Shown one piece after another: positions 7,340 to 19,196 of a stretch of 64,000 nucleotides of DNA. Each line of letters begins with the position of its first letter. The stretch's first letter is position 1. A program made the translations under genes and the position numbers. The DNA is from Citrobacter portucalensis (GTDB lineage Bacteria; Pseudomonadota; Gammaproteobacteria; Enterobacterales; Enterobacteriaceae). Under the pieces are notes generated by a model. It did not search any database and was not told the DNA's origin. It worked only from the letters and a program-made list of their open reading frames with translations. The stretch is taken from contig NZ_MVFY01000008.1 of the NCBI RefSeq assembly GCF_002042885.1, forward strand, positions 1 through 64,000, read 5' to 3'.

Positions 7340-10300
7340 ATGAATAAATGCTATCGCATCGTCTGGAATATCGCGAGAAATATGTTTGTGGTGACGTCAG
7401 AACTCTCGCAGGGCGATCAACGGGTTCGCGCAACCGTCGCAGGCCTGGTGTTATCGGCAGTTGGATTAATGGCAAACTGCGTTCATGCCAGCGACTACGG
7501 CCCGCTTAGCGGTGAAACCATCAACTTAAATGATGGCGATACCGTGACATCTGTCGATGGAACCACGGGTATCGAAAGTCTGTCCTCAGGGGGGCAAGGC
7601 GTACAGATTAATGGTAAAACCACCATTAACGTTACCGGTGATAGTGGTTCTATTGGGGTAAAACTTGATAACAGCGCCAATAATAATTTAGGTACCGGTA
7701 CACAGATTAACGTTACAGACACAGGAACGGCGAAAGCAGCATCAACCACAGGTCTTTATATTAACAACACCAGTCCAGGCACAAATATAGACGCCGAGAA
7801 TATATCAATTAACACCATCAGTAAAAAAGATGCTTACGGAATTAACGTTCATACAGAAAACACCACGCTGAACTTCGGCAACAAGAGTAAAATTATCACC
7901 GAATCCCAAAATGGTAATGCGACGGGTGTCTATTTCTATGACGACAATAATACGTTAACCATGAACGCTGGATTAATCCAGGTTAACACCGATGCAACCG
8001 GTAAGGCTGTAGGTATCGACACATACTGGGCAAATGGTACCACGCTCAATTTTGGGGATGACAGCCGCATAGAATTAACCAGCGGCACAGCCGGCGGCAG
8101 CGCGCTCTATCTTGGAAAAAACACCCAGGTTAACGCGAACGGGCTGAACATTGATTTCACCGTATCAGAGACAGGAACAGGCACCACGATTTATGGTATC
8201 CAGGAGGGGCAATACAGCCAAATTAATCTGGGCAAGAACAGCGCAATTACGCTCTCAACGCCTGGAGGTACGGCATATGGACTTGTTTCTGGTTCACAAA
8301 GTTATTTTACGGCAGATAACCTTGATATCACCCTTTCCACAACCTCTAACGAGCGCGCAAACGGTACAGGCGCGGACATCAGCGGCAGCGTGGATTTTGG
8401 CAATGATTCCACCATCACCGTGCACGGTTTCTCCGAAGGATACGGGATGATTGTTGAGGATTATTCGGCAACCAGTAAAGATGATGCCATCGGAACAGTA
8501 AAGGCCAACCACCTCACCATTGACGTCACCGGCCAGAAGACGGAAGGGCTTCGAATAGAAGGCGGCGTGGTTGATTTAGGGTCAGACAGCGCCATTAGCG
8601 CAAACGGGACTGCATCAACAATTTACCTGACCGGCCGAGGATACAGTGAATTCAATGCCAGAAATCTGACCGTCACGACCGCGCAGTCCACCGCTCTTAC
8701 ACTAATGAGCAGCATGCATGCCGCCGTCGCCAACATTGGTGAAGGCAGCAGCATTGATGGAAGAAATTCCACAGGCCACACGACCAACGGTATTGTGGCC
8801 AACACCCCTTACAGCGCACCGACAACCATAAATTTCAACGGTTCCGCAGAGCAGCGAAACACTATCTACGCGGTTAACGGCTATGGCGCATCAGCCCAAT
8901 ACAGTGGCGCGACGATCAATATATCCAATACGGATATCATCATGAGCGGTAAAAATCCTTACGGTCTTTGGGCCATCGGCGATGGGGATTTTACCCATGC
9001 AGGCATCATCAATGGTGAGAATCTGACCATTGATATGACCGGCGCTAACGGCAGTGGTTACGGCGTGGTGGTGCAAGAAGGCGGTATCGTGAATCTGACG
9101 GGCGATACCACCATTATCGCCGACGGCGGCGTTGCCATCTGGAATCCGAAAGTTTCCTCGGGCGGGTATGTTCTACCTGGCGGGACGGTAAGTGGCTCAG
9201 GAAAAATGACCATAACCGGCGACATCGTTAACAGCGGCTGGGGATATATCAACCTCAATATGGACGCGGATTCTTATTTCGCTGGGGCAACCTCGGTTAA
9301 TGAAAGCTTCAACGACCAGGGTATTGATTCAATCCTCAATCTTAACCTTGCCGAGCAGAGCCAGTGGCGGGTTACCGATGATTCCACGCTCACGACGCTG
9401 ACCAACGCAGGAACCCTTGAGCTGGCGGCAGACCACACAGCCGGAACTTACAGCACTGTGCATGCTGATGAGGTCACGCTGAAAGAAAGCAGTATTCTCA
9501 GCGTCGATTTAAGCGCCGCGGCGCTGGCCAGTCAGTCCGCTAACCCGCTAATTACCGGCGGACAGGTTAATCCTGGCGGCGATCTACACATCAGCAATTC
9601 GGGTAATGCGCTGGATCTCAACGCGCTGACCTCAGACAATCAACTGGCAGACATCGACACGGTTACGCTAATTGATGCCAACTCCGCAATCGTGAGCGAT
9701 TTCGCTTCGATCTCAACCGATCCGGATACCCTGCCCGACTATATCGCGATTTCTGGTCAAGTTAATGCCCTTGATAATACCCAATATGAATTGGGCGTGG
9801 GGCTCAGTTGGTACGCCGGAGACTCCGCCGCGGTCTCTACGCCTGCACACGGTACGTTCACCCTGAACGCGGGCCAGACATTTACCGTCAATGGGTTGCT
9901 TGCAGATACCTCACCCAACGCCACCACGGGATGGGACGGTAAAAGTCTGACCAAAAAAGGAGACGGCACGCTCACCCTTACCGCAAAGAATACCTGGAGC
10001 GGAATCACAGACATTCAGCAGGGAACGCTGTGGTTGACTAGTTCTGGCGCTATTGGCTCTGAAGGGAGCAAGCAGAGCATCGATGTTGAAGCTGGAGCCA
10101 CTCTCGGCGGTAACGGGGTAATCAACGGTGCTGTGAACAACATCGGCCTGCTAAGCTTTGGTGATCGTACAACGCCAGATAGCCAGTTTATCGTTAATGG
10201 TAACGTAACCAATCAAGGTGTAATCCGCAGCAGTAGCACGACTCCCGGGAATGCGTTAATCATCAACGGCGACTACACGGGCAACGGCGGTCAGCTCTCA

Positions 10301-11749
10301 CTTAACGCCAGTTTAGGCGATGATAATTCACCAACCGACCAGCTCATTGTCTCGGGTAATGTTAACGGCAGCACCACGCTCTACATCAATAATGTGGATG
10401 GCGTGGGTGCATATACCGATCAAGGTATCGAGATTGTCGACGTCGGAGGGATATCATCGGATGACGCATTTTCTCTTGGCAATCAGATTCAAATCGGCCT
10501 GTATGAGTATCGTCTGTATGAAGATAACGAAAGCTGGTATTTGCGTTCCAAAGCAGAAACACCCGACGACCCGGATGATGACGTCACTCCGATCGATCCT
10601 GACGACAGCGACGTGACACCAGTTGATCCTGATGACGGCGGCAGCGACGTGACGCCAGTTGATCCTGACGATGGCGGTAGCGACGTGACGCCAGTTGATC
10701 CTGACGATGGCGGCAGCGACGTGACACCGGTTGATCCTGATGACGGCGGCAGCGACGTGACACCTGTCGACCCTGACGACAGCGGCAGCGACGTAATCCC
10801 ATCGAATCCACAATATCGCGCCGACATCGGCGCTTATCTGGGCAACCAGTGGCTGGCGCGTAGCCTGCAGATGCAAACGCTGTTCGATCGTGAAGGGAGC
10901 CAGTACCGCTCGGCCGAAGGAAGCGTCTGGGCGCGAATGAAAGGCGGAAAAACGGACACATCGGCTGTAAATGGCAATATCGACATGGACAGCGATTACA
11001 CCCAGTTTCAGCTTGGCAGCGATATTGCTATCTGGCGCGATGAACAACAAAGCATCACGTTTGGCCTGATGGCCAGTTACCTTGACGGCAGTACCGACAG
11101 CACCGGAAATCGTGGCGCGGATGGCAGTCAGTTTACAGCCACAGGCGATATCGACGGTTACAATCTTGGCGCGTATGCCACCTGGTTCTCTGATGCCCGG
11201 CAACATCGCGGCTGGTATGTTGATACGTGGTATCAGTATGGCTTCTACAATAACAGCGTCGAGAATGGCAATGCCGGTTCAACGCATTACGACTCCCTGG
11301 CTCACGCGATTTCGCTGGAAAGCGGTTATCGCTACGACATGAATATGAGCAGCGCTAACACAGTAAGCCTGACGCCACAGGCGCAGGTTATCTGGCAACG
11401 CTACGAGGCAGATAGCGTTGAGACAAATGGTACACGCATAGACGGGCAAAATGGCGATAGCTGGACCACACGTCTTGGTCTGCGAATTGATAGCCAGCTT
11501 TCATTCGTCGATGCAACCGTCCGGCCATTCGCAGAGATTAACTGGCTACACTCCACCGACGATCTGGCCGTATCATTTGATAACGCAACGGTAAAACAGG
11601 ATCTTCCTGCCGATCGCAGCGAGCTAAAAGTGGGAATTCAGGCGAATCTCAATAGCCAGTGGAACGTCAGCGTCCAGGCGGCGGGTCAGAAAGGTAATAA
11701 CGACTACCGCGATCTCAACGGGAGTTTTAATCTGCGCTATAGCTGGTAA
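7340..11749 (+). CDS. AidA-type autotransporter (type Va secretion)
   Basis: A 1469-residue self-secreting surface protein. Residues 1–30 (MNKCYRIVWN...) form the extended signal peptide region, followed by a hydrophobic stretch and a likely cleavage after VHA at 50. The passenger (about 51–1070) is rich in Gly, Asn, Thr and short Ile/Val strands typical of a right-handed beta-helix. Residues 1081–1150 are a DVTPVDPDDGGS repeat linker. About 1160–1469 is the beta-barrel, ending in the aromatic residue of LRYSW as needed for BAM insertion. No catalytic protease motif was noticed, so an adhesin, aggregation or biofilm role is most likely. It is inserted between cstA and entH. Confidence 0.93.
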   Translation: MNKCYRIVWNIARNMFVVTSELSQGDQRVRATVAGLVLSAVGLMANCVHASDYGPLSGETINLNDGDTVTSVDGTTGIESLSSGGQGVQINGKTTINVTGDSGSIGVKLDNSANNNLGTGTQINVTDTGTAKAASTTGLYINNTSPGTNIDAENISINTISKKDAYGINVHTENTTLNFGNKSKIITESQNGNATGVYFYDDNNTLTMNAGLIQVNTDATGKAVGIDTYWANGTTLNFGDDSRIELTSGTAGGSALYLGKNTQVNANGLNIDFTVSETGTGTTIYGIQEGQYSQINLGKNSAITLSTPGGTAYGLVSGSQSYFTADNLDITLSTTSNERANGTGADISGSVDFGNDSTITVHGFSEGYGMIVEDYSATSKDDAIGTVKANHLTIDVTGQKTEGLRIEGGVVDLGSDSAISANGTASTIYLTGRGYSEFNARNLTVTTAQSTALTLMSSMHAAVANIGEGSSIDGRNSTGHTTNGIVANTPYSAPTTINFNGSAEQRNTIYAVNGYGASAQYSGATINISNTDIIMSGKNPYGLWAIGDGDFTHAGIINGENLTIDMTGANGSGYGVVVQEGGIVNLTGDTTIIADGGVAIWNPKVSSGGYVLPGGTVSGSGKMTITGDIVNSGWGYINLNMDADSYFAGATSVNESFNDQGIDSILNLNLAEQSQWRVTDDSTLTTLTNAGTLELAADHTAGTYSTVHADEVTLKESSILSVDLSAAALASQSANPLITGGQVNPGGDLHISNSGNALDLNALTSDNQLADIDTVTLIDANSAIVSDFASISTDPDTLPDYIAISGQVNALDNTQYELGVGLSWYAGDSAAVSTPAHGTFTLNAGQTFTVNGLLADTSPNATTGWDGKSLTKKGDGTLTLTAKNTWSGITDIQQGTLWLTSSGAIGSEGSKQSIDVEAGATLGGNGVINGAVNNIGLLSFGDRTTPDSQFIVNGNVTNQGVIRSSSTTPGNALIINGDYTGNGGQLSLNASLGDDNSPTDQLIVSGNVNGSTTLYINNVDGVGAYTDQGIEIVDVGGISSDDAFSLGNQIQIGLYEYRLYEDNESWYLRSKAETPDDPDDDVTPIDPDDSDVTPVDPDDGGSDVTPVDPDDGGSDVTPVDPDDGGSDVTPVDPDDGGSDVTPVDPDDSGSDVIPSNPQYRADIGAYLGNQWLARSLQMQTLFDREGSQYRSAEGSVWARMKGGKTDTSAVNGNIDMDSDYTQFQLGSDIAIWRDEQQSITFGLMASYLDGSTDSTGNRGADGSQFTATGDIDGYNLGAYATWFSDARQHRGWYVDTWYQYGFYNNSVENGNAGSTHYDSLAHAISLESGYRYDMNMSSANTVSLTPQAQVIWQRYEADSVETNGTRIDGQNGDSWTTRLGLRIDSQLSFVDATVRPFAEINWLHSTDDLAVSFDNATVKQDLPADRSELKVGIQANLNSQWNVSVQAAGQKGNNDYRDLNGSFNLRYSW
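10610..10789 (+). repeat. Five 36-base tandem repeats encoding DVTPVDPDD(G/S)GS
   Basis: Five in-frame 36-base units encode an acidic Asp-Pro-rich linker between passenger and barrel (residues 1091–1150), preceded by a shortened 10-residue unit (1081–1090). The copies differ mainly at third codon positions. Copy number could vary by slippage or recombination and so change the spacing of the passenger from the membrane. Confidence 0.95.
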
Positions 11750-11760
11750 CTGGTGTCACG

Positions 11761-11783
11761 AAGCGCGTCTAAACGACGCGCTT
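11761..11783. terminator. Bidirectional terminator-like hairpin
   Basis: AAGCGCGTC and GACGCGCTT form a perfect 9-base stem with a 5-base loop between the convergent autotransporter and entH genes. It is GC-rich with AA/TT ends and probably serves both strands. Confidence 0.7.
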
Positions 11784-11787
11784 ATCT

Positions 11788-12958
<1,171 letters not shown>

Positions 12959-12959
<1 letters not shown>

Positions 12960-13816
12960 TACTTCACCTCGCGGGAGAGCAGCGCCCACCATGCGTCAAT
13001 GGTCGGTTTTTTCGCCAGCATCACGAAATCAATGTCACCATGAACCTTACGCCAGCGCGCCGCCAGCGCCATCATGCGCACGGAATCCAGCCCGTAGTCG
13101 ATCAGGTTTTCGTCATCCATCGGCTCTTCAGACTCATCCAGCAACGGCAGAATAACGCTGCGCAACGCATCTTTACTGGTCGGGACCGGTGTCGGCAATA
13201 ATTCCTGGGTCATTACCACACGCCCGGAACGTCCCGCCACGTATTTCAGCGACATCAGGTGTTCGTCACGGCTAAAGTCCGCCAGCGCATCGGCAACCAT
13301 AAACGGCTTGATGTCACGCATGAAGGCGTCCGTTGCGGTGGTCATACAGCCGATATGCGCATACACCCCGGTAATGATCAGTTGATTACGCCCGGTTTCC
13401 TTGAGCATCTGTTCCAGCGGGGAACGATGAAATGCGCTATAACGCCATTTCACCAGAATGGTATCCGCTTCATCCGGCGCCAGCGCCTCAACGATCTTTT
13501 GTTGTTCCGGGGAACGCGTCAGGCCCGGTCCCCACATATCATTGAGCAGAGCGCGGTCTTCATCACTCTGTTCTTTCGGCTGAGCGGTGTAATACACCGG
13601 AATGTTATGCTCTTTGCAGTACTGGCGCAGCGCGGCGATGTTCGCGACGACCTGCTCCATCATCGGGCAGTTATCGCCCCAAAAGCCGATAAAATAATCC
13701 TGCATGTCGTGGATCAGCAGCGCGGCGCGTTCAGGGTCAAATGCCCAGTCGACTTTGTTCACCGGAACATCGAGCGCCGTTGGTAGCGCATAAGCCTGCA
13801 GTTTAGGAATTGCCAT
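12959..13816 (-). CDS. entB: Isochorismatase / aryl carrier protein EntB
   Basis: At 285 residues the protein is identical in length to E. coli EntB. The N-terminal isochorismatase domain (about 1–210) hydrolyses isochorismate to 2,3-dihydro-DHB. The C-terminal aryl carrier domain (about 215–285) has the phosphopantetheine serine S245 in YGLDSVRM, loaded by EntD and then acylated by EntE. AAGGAG precedes the ATG. The gene follows entE after 13 bases and is coupled to entA. Confidence 0.97.
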
Positions 13817-13829
13817 TTCTATTTCTCCT

Positions 13830-15440
13830 TCAGGCCAGTGAACGTGATGCCAGCCACTGACGTAATTGTTTTTTATCTACCTTCCCCACTGGAGTCAGCG
13901 GTAATGACTCAACGCACTCAACACGATCGGGTAATTTGAATTCCGCTATGCCCTGTTCGCGTAGAAAACGGCGCACCTGCACCGCGCGCAGCGGCTCTTT
14001 CACCACCAGCCAGGCACAGCTTTTCTCACCCATCAGTTCGTCATCCATACTGACCAGCGCGGCATGGATCACCATTGGATGGCGCAGTAGCAGGTTTTCA
14101 ATCTCTTCAGCGGCGATCTTCTCCCCGCCGCGATTGATCTGATCCTTTTCACGCCCCTGAACGGTGATGTAACCATCCGGATCGATAGCGATCAGATCGC
14201 CGGAACAGTAAAAGCCGTCGGCGTCAAAGGCGCTGGCATTATGCTCAGGACTTTTGAAATAACCGCGGAAGGTGTACGGACCACGCGTCATCAGGCGTCC
14301 GGTCTCTCCCTGGGCTAAAGGGTTGCCGTCAGCGTCTGCTACCCAGACTTCATCATCGGGACACATCGGGCGACCTTGGGTATTGATGATGCGCTCAGGA
14401 CTGTCGTCCAGACGGGTATAGTTCACCAGCCCTTCCGCCATGCCGAAGACCTGCTGCAACTGGCAGCCAATCTCGGCTGGAATACGTGCCGCAAGCGTGG
14501 CGGAAAGTCTCGCACCACCGACCTGAAGCAGTTTCAGCGAAGCCAGTTGCGCATTACTGCCCCACTCCGCAATCGCCTGCAACCACAGGCTCACCGCAGG
14601 CGGCACCAGCGCCGTGACGTTAACCTGATGCTGTTCAATCAACGGGAAACACAGAGTGGCACTCGGGTCAGCCGCCAGCACCACAGTGCCGCCGGCCAGG
14701 AATACGCCCAGCGCGCCTGGCGAACTCATGGCGTAGTTATGCGCCGCCGGGATCGCGCACAGATAACGCGTTTCCCCGGTGAAGCGGCAAATCTCATTGC
14801 TGCGACGCACGCTGTAGTAGTAATCGTTATGAGTGCGAGGAATCAGTTTTGGCGTCCCGGTCGTCCCGCCAGAAAGCTGGAAGTACGCCACCTCATCAGC
14901 AGGCGATGGCGTGGCGGAAAAATCTGTCGCAGGCTGGTTTATCGCCGTTTGCAGATTGTGTTCACCCTCATCATTACGCAGTTGCACCACGCGCACTGAA
15001 TTGTGTTCGGCTACAAAAGCGTTAAGAAAATCGTCGCCGCTAAACAGCGTATGCTGGCGATCGGCAATCAGCAGTGCCGGCTCAATCTGTTTGGCATAGG
15101 CGTTGAGTTCGTTACGCTGATGGCTGAACAGCGCCAGCACTGGAGCTACGCCCAGCTTGAGCAGCGCAAAGAAGGTGATATACAGCTCAGCCACATTGCC
15201 CAGTTGTACCAGCGCGGTTTCGCCGGGTTTGATCCCCTGGCGACGCAAACTGCAGGCAAGGTTGTCAGCGGCCTGATTCAGCTGGCGATAGCTCAGATGG
15301 AATTCACCATCAATAATCGCCGTATGGTCGCTGTCGGCGTGACGGGTCAGAATGTCGGTCAGCGGCAAATCCTGCCAGTAACCTTTTTCACGATACCTGC
15401 GGGCAAACTCTTCCGGCCAGCGGGTGAAAGGAATACTCAT
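13830..15440 (-). CDS. entE: 2,3-dihydroxybenzoate-AMP ligase EntE
   Basis: The 536-residue ANL-superfamily adenylating enzyme has the E. coli length. The phosphate-binding loop SGGTTGTPK is at residues 190–198 and the catalytic lysine is near K520 in TPVGKVDKK. It activates DHB as the acyl-adenylate and transfers it to the EntB carrier domain. AAGGAG lies upstream of the ATG at 15440. It is the second gene of the Fur-controlled entCEBAH operon. Confidence 0.97.
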   Translation of the reverse strand: MSIPFTRWPEEFARRYREKGYWQDLPLTDILTRHADSDHTAIIDGEFHLSYRQLNQAADNLACSLRRQGIKPGETALVQLGNVAELYITFFALLKLGVAPVLALFSHQRNELNAYAKQIEPALLIADRQHTLFSGDDFLNAFVAEHNSVRVVQLRNDEGEHNLQTAINQPATDFSATPSPADEVAYFQLSGGTTGTPKLIPRTHNDYYYSVRRSNEICRFTGETRYLCAIPAAHNYAMSSPGALGVFLAGGTVVLAADPSATLCFPLIEQHQVNVTALVPPAVSLWLQAIAEWGSNAQLASLKLLQVGGARLSATLAARIPAEIGCQLQQVFGMAEGLVNYTRLDDSPERIINTQGRPMCPDDEVWVADADGNPLAQGETGRLMTRGPYTFRGYFKSPEHNASAFDADGFYCSGDLIAIDPDGYITVQGREKDQINRGGEKIAAEEIENLLLRHPMVIHAALVSMDDELMGEKSCAWLVVKEPLRAVQVRRFLREQGIAEFKLPDRVECVESLPLTPVGKVDKKQLRQWLASRSLA

Positions 15441-15471
15441 TATTGCTCCTTAAAGCCAGTCCACAAGGCTC

Positions 15472-16647
15472 TTAATGCAGTCCAAAAACATTCAACATCG
15501 TGGAGAGCTTGGCCCCCGTTTCACGCCATTCCGCAACCGGGGAAGAGGCTGGAACAATTCCTGCTCCGGCAAAAAAACGCACCTGATTGCGCAGCAGCTT
15601 CGCACAGCGGATCGTCACCACCCACTCACCGTTACCTTCGGCATCACACCAGCCGACAATGCCGCCGAACAATTCGCGATCGAACGGCTCCAGCTCGGCA
15701 ATAAGCTTGCGCGCAACCTGATGTGGGAAGCCGCTCAGCGCAGGCGTAGGATGCAGCAGGCACGCCAGCGTCAGGGCGTTTTCCTGCGGGTTGGCTTTAC
15801 CTTCAAACGGCGTGCCGAGGTGCCAGAGCGTCGGCGTGGTAACCAGCTGCGGAGAAGAAGGCAGTTGCAATTCACGGCTGCGATCGCGCAATACCATTTT
15901 CATCGCCTGCGTCACAAGTTCGTGCTCATGGCGGTCCTTCTCAGACGCCAGCAGGCGGATCCCTGCTTCGCGATCCAGCACATCATCAGGCTGGCGACGT
16001 GCAGAGCCCGCCAGCGGCAGAGAACTGAAACGATCGCCTTCTTTGCGCAGTAGCAGTTCCGGACTGGCACCAATCAATACGCCGCCGTCTTCAATCGGTA
16101 CATGGAAGTTGTAGCTCGCTGGATTTTGCGCCACCAGACGCTCCAGCAGCGCACCGCTGTCAATGTTGGCATCGGCGGTGATATCGATCAGGCGTGACAA
16201 CACCACTTTGTCGACTTCCGGAGTGGACGTCAGCGCAGCCGCCCGGGCGACCATATCTTCAAAAAAGTCCTGTTCCGGGATCGATTTACGTTCAACGACG
16301 TTCAGCGACTGATGCGCGGTAAAGTAACGTGATGATTGCTGCTTCGCCGTACGAGAGAAGCTCTGCCATGATTGGGGAATAAACAGCGATGATGGCTGGC
16401 GGGTATCAAAGGGAATCGCCCCGACCATGACAGGGTTCACGATGCCCTGCGATTTGGCATCAGCAAACAGTGCGTTCATTTTCTGTTGGAAAGGGCTGTC
16501 TGGCGAATCGCCATCAATTGCCGGTTCCGCATAGCGGGCGAAGCATCCTGACGTCGTAAAACTACGGTACGGCGACATAAAGAAAAAACTGTCGGGAGCG
16601 AGCGTCGGCATAGTCTGCGTTTTTTCCTCGGCCAGTGACGTATCCAT
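15472..16647 (-). CDS. entC: Isochorismate synthase EntC
   Basis: A 391-residue chorismate-utilising enzyme that converts chorismate to isochorismate with Mg2+, committing it to enterobactin. Family motifs include [13 protein letters not shown] and the C-terminal [10 protein letters not shown]. The start at 16647 is favoured because GGAGG lies five bases upstream. An in-frame ATG at 16659 would place that ribosome binding site inside the coding sequence. It is the first gene of entCEBAH, divergent from fepB. Confidence 0.97.
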   Translation of the reverse strand: MDTSLAEEKTQTMPTLAPDSFFFMSPYRSFTTSGCFARYAEPAIDGDSPDSPFQQKMNALFADAKSQGIVNPVMVGAIPFDTRQPSSLFIPQSWQSFSRTAKQQSSRYFTAHQSLNVVERKSIPEQDFFEDMVARAAALTSTPEVDKVVLSRLIDITADANIDSGALLERLVAQNPASYNFHVPIEDGGVLIGASPELLLRKEGDRFSSLPLAGSARRQPDDVLDREAGIRLLASEKDRHEHELVTQAMKMVLRDRSRELQLPSSPQLVTTPTLWHLGTPFEGKANPQENALTLACLLHPTPALSGFPHQVARKLIAELEPFDRELFGGIVGWCDAEGNGEWVVTIRCAKLLRNQVRFFAGAGIVPASSPVAEWRETGAKLSTMLNVFGLH

Positions 16648-16675
16648 ATCATCCTCCAAAAATGATAAAGGCTCT

Positions 16676-16694
16676 AATAATGATTATCATTTAT
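16676..16694. promoter_or_regulatory. Fur box, entC side
   Basis: AATAATGATTATCATTTAT matches the 19-base Fur consensus GATAATGATAATCATTATC at about 14 positions. It lies 29–47 bases before entC in the divergent entC/fepB region and should repress entCEBAH when iron is sufficient. Confidence 0.85.
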
Positions 16695-16790
16695 ATTTTT
16701 GGTCGCTAACCTAAAAGTAAAGCGACGGTATGTCAACTCTTGTGGTAGCACAATGTGCGACTTTGGCTTGCATCCTTGCTCGCTAACAAT

Positions 16791-16809
16791 GAAAATGAGA
16801 AGCATTACT
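16791..16809. promoter_or_regulatory. Fur box, fepB side
   Basis: GAAAATGAGAAGCATTACT matches the 19-base Fur consensus at about 14 positions. It sits 26–44 bases before the fepB start codon, so each of the two divergent promoters has its own box. Confidence 0.7.
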
Positions 16810-16834
16810 TATACTGATAACAGGAAGCCGATTC

Positions 16835-17791
16835 GTGAGTCTCCCCTCTTTTTGCCGCACCGTGCTCTTACTGGCAGGTTTATCTCTTTCAGGAATTTCT
16901 TCAGGTCACGCCGCCGACTGGCCGCGTCAGGTTACTGACAGTCGCGGCACGCATACGCTGGAGCATAAGCCACAGCGAATTGTCTCCACCAGCGTCACCC
17001 TCACCGGCTCGCTGCTGGCGATTGATGCCCCGGTCATTGCCAGCGGTGCCACTACGCCGAACAATCGCATCGGCGATGCGCAGGGCTTTTTACGTCAGTG
17101 GAGCGAAGTAGCAAAAGAACGCAAACTGAGCCGCCTGTATATCGGCGAACCGAGCGCCGAAGCCGTCGCAGCTCAAATGCCAGATCTGATTCTGGTAAGC
17201 GCTACTGGGGGAGATTCTGCCCTCGCGCTATACGATCAGCTGTCCACCATTGCGCCAACGCTCATCATTAATTACGACGATAAAAGCTGGCAGTCGCTGC
17301 TGACCCAGTTAGGTGAAATTACCGGTCAGGAGCAACAGGCAGCTGCGCGAATTGCCGAGTTTGATAAGCAACTTCAGGCGGTTAAGCAACATATTACCCT
17401 GCCACCACAGCCGGTCAGCGCGCTGGTATATACCGCCGCGGCGCACAGCGCCAACCTGTGGACGCCTGAGTCAGCGCAAGGCAAGCTGATGGAGCAGTTA
17501 GGGTTCACGCTGGCAACGCTGCCTGCCAACTTGCACACCAGCCAGAGTCAGGGCAAACGCCACGATATCATCCAGCTTGGCGGTGAGAACCTGGCAGCAG
17601 GCCTGAACGGCGAAGCGCTGTTCCTGTTTGCTGGCGACAGCAAAGATGCCGACGCTATTTACGCCAATCCGCTTCTGGCGCATCTGCCAGCCGTGCAGAA
17701 TAAACGCGTTTACGCCCTGGGTACGGAAACCTTCCGTCTCGACTACTACAGCGCCACGCTGCTGCTGCAACGTCTGTCGGCTCTGTTTTAA
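16835..17791 (+). CDS. fepB: Ferric-enterobactin periplasmic binding protein FepB
   Basis: 318 residues, as in E. coli. The start is GTG, with AGGA at 16822–16825. A signal peptide ends near SGHA (about residue 26). The mature part is a TroA-like two-lobed siderophore-binding protein starting [13 protein letters not shown]. It receives ferric enterobactin after FepA and passes it to FepDG. Divergent from entC with a near Fur box. A REP unit follows. Confidence 0.96.
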   Translation: MSLPSFCRTVLLLAGLSLSGISSGHAADWPRQVTDSRGTHTLEHKPQRIVSTSVTLTGSLLAIDAPVIASGATTPNNRIGDAQGFLRQWSEVAKERKLSRLYIGEPSAEAVAAQMPDLILVSATGGDSALALYDQLSTIAPTLIINYDDKSWQSLLTQLGEITGQEQQAAARIAEFDKQLQAVKQHITLPPQPVSALVYTAAAHSANLWTPESAQGKLMEQLGFTLATLPANLHTSQSQGKRHDIIQLGGENLAAGLNGEALFLFAGDSKDADAIYANPLLAHLPAVQNKRVYALGTETFRLDYYSATLLLQRLSALF

Positions 17792-17797
17792 TGTTCA

Positions 17798-17833
17798 GCG
17801 CCGGATGCGGCTAACGCCTTATCCGGCCTACAA
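17798..17833. repeat. REP element after fepB
   Basis: The segment contains GCCGGATGCGGC... and ...GCCTTATCCGGCCTAC, a single REP palindrome between convergent fepB and entS. It probably stabilises the 3' ends of both messages. Confidence 0.85.
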
Positions 17834-17851
17834 CCGTAGAGCACAACGCGA

Positions 17852-19087
17852 TCAGACATTCACGGGGACCTGCCGGAATCGGCGCACTTCTCCCAACAGC
17901 AGCAGCAGTAACAGACCGACAATCACCAGCCCAAATCCACTCACGCTTGCCGAAGCAACCGGCGTCATCATCGCGCCCAGACCACCTAACAACGCCGCGC
18001 CAATCGCATCGCCGGTGACGTTTTGCGCCGTCCACAAACCGTTAATTCGCCCGAGCATCGCTTCCGGCGTCTGCGTCTGTAACAGGGTGTACTGCAACAA
18101 AGAGCTGACCGCGCTCAACCAGCCAAACAGCGCCAGACAAACCACACCAAGCTGCCAGACGGGCATCAAGCCAAACAGGCCGATAGCCAGAAATGAAGCC
18201 ACGGTCGATGCCAGCATAATCAGTCCCGGGCGAACGCTGTGCGCCAGTTGTCCGCTGGTCAATGCGCCCACGGCTGCCCCCAGCGGAATAGCCGCATACA
18301 GCAGGCCAATTTGCGCACTCGACATGTGCCAGTTAATAGCCAACGCCGGATACAGCACACGCACGGCGCTCGCCATGGTTAACAGACCACCGAGCAGCGC
18401 AATGCCGCCAATCAGCGGGCTGGCAAGCAGAAAGCGAAATGCTGCCAGCAGCGATTTCAGCGGATGCTCGCGCGGCTGCGGCGGAGGCGGCAACGCAGGA
18501 AGGCTCAGCAACGGTAGTAAGGTAATGAAGGTTCCCGCCGCCGCCAGTCCGTAGTTCCAGGCCACGCCGCCAGTCGCGAGCAGCCCCCCGCCAAGCATCG
18601 GTGAAATTACCGATCCCAGACGCACCGTCAGCATGGTAATCGCCCCGGCCTGCATCAAATTCTCGCGCCCAACCAGCGCTGGCGTCGCTGCCAGCAAAGC
18701 GGTCACGCCCAGCGAGGCAAAGAAACCGTCCCATAAGCCAAGCAGATAAATCGCCAGCAACGACGGTTCGGGCAGCAGCGCATTCAGACACAGGCCAATA
18801 AAGCCAATACCACAGGTTCCACGCGCCAGCAGGATCACTTTTTTACGCTCATAGCGGTCGGCCAGCACTCCGCCCACCATCAGGCCAATAAACATTGCGC
18901 TACCGGTCAACGTCACCGACAAACCCACCTGCCAGGTCGACTGGGTCATCATCTGGATTTGTACCGGAACCGCCACGCCGAGTAGCCCCAGAGAGACAAT
19001 GGAAATAAAACGGGCGAGGAAGACAGCGCGAAATGCTGGGTGGGTCTTTAACAGGCTGAGATTGAGCAGCCAGGATTGTCGATTCAT
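17852..19087 (-). CDS. entS: Enterobactin exporter EntS
   Basis: A 411-residue MFS protein with about 12 membrane segments and the MFS loop [11 protein letters not shown]. It exports enterobactin across the inner membrane, working with TolC for the outer membrane. The C-terminus is about five residues shorter than E. coli EntS (416) and differs in sequence ([10 protein letters not shown]). It is divergent from fepDGC at overlapping Fur boxes. Confidence 0.95.
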   Translation of the reverse strand: MNRQSWLLNLSLLKTHPAFRAVFLARFISIVSLGLLGVAVPVQIQMMTQSTWQVGLSVTLTGSAMFIGLMVGGVLADRYERKKVILLARGTCGIGFIGLCLNALLPEPSLLAIYLLGLWDGFFASLGVTALLAATPALVGRENLMQAGAITMLTVRLGSVISPMLGGGLLATGGVAWNYGLAAAGTFITLLPLLSLPALPPPPQPREHPLKSLLAAFRFLLASPLIGGIALLGGLLTMASAVRVLYPALAINWHMSSAQIGLLYAAIPLGAAVGALTSGQLAHSVRPGLIMLASTVASFLAIGLFGLMPVWQLGVVCLALFGWLSAVSSLLQYTLLQTQTPEAMLGRINGLWTAQNVTGDAIGAALLGGLGAMMTPVASASVSGFGLVIVGLLLLLLLGEVRRFRQVPVNV

Positions 19088-19159
19088 TACAGAGCCTTAC
19101 CAGGTACTTTTTCAATATCCATTCGATGGCTGCACATGCTAACATATCCAAATAAGATC

Positions 19160-19184
19160 GATAACGATAATTACTATCATTATC
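19160..19184. promoter_or_regulatory. Overlapping Fur boxes entS/fepD
   Basis: Two 19-base Fur boxes overlap with a 6-base offset (19160–19178 and 19166–19184). Each matches the consensus at 16 of 19 positions. This offset lets two Fur dimers bind opposite faces of the DNA. The site controls both entS and fepDGC and is the strongest Fur site in the window. Confidence 0.92.
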
Positions 19185-19196
19185 AGGGAAGTTGAT

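Noticed and set aside
10610-10789. Tandem 36-base units as a CRISPR array
   Set aside because: The units are contiguous without unique spacers and keep the reading frame of the autotransporter, so they are coding repeats.
10454-11206. 250-residue antisense frame with repeated segments in the autotransporter
   Set aside because: Its repeats are the reverse complement of the linker repeats encoded by the autotransporter. No independent support for a gene.
14376-14999. 207-residue frame antisense to entE
   Set aside because: No domain and no start signals; explained by the codon composition of entE on the opposite strand.
15003-15704. 233-residue frame antisense to entE/entC
   Set aside because: It spans the junction of two confidently identified genes on the other strand and resembles no known protein.
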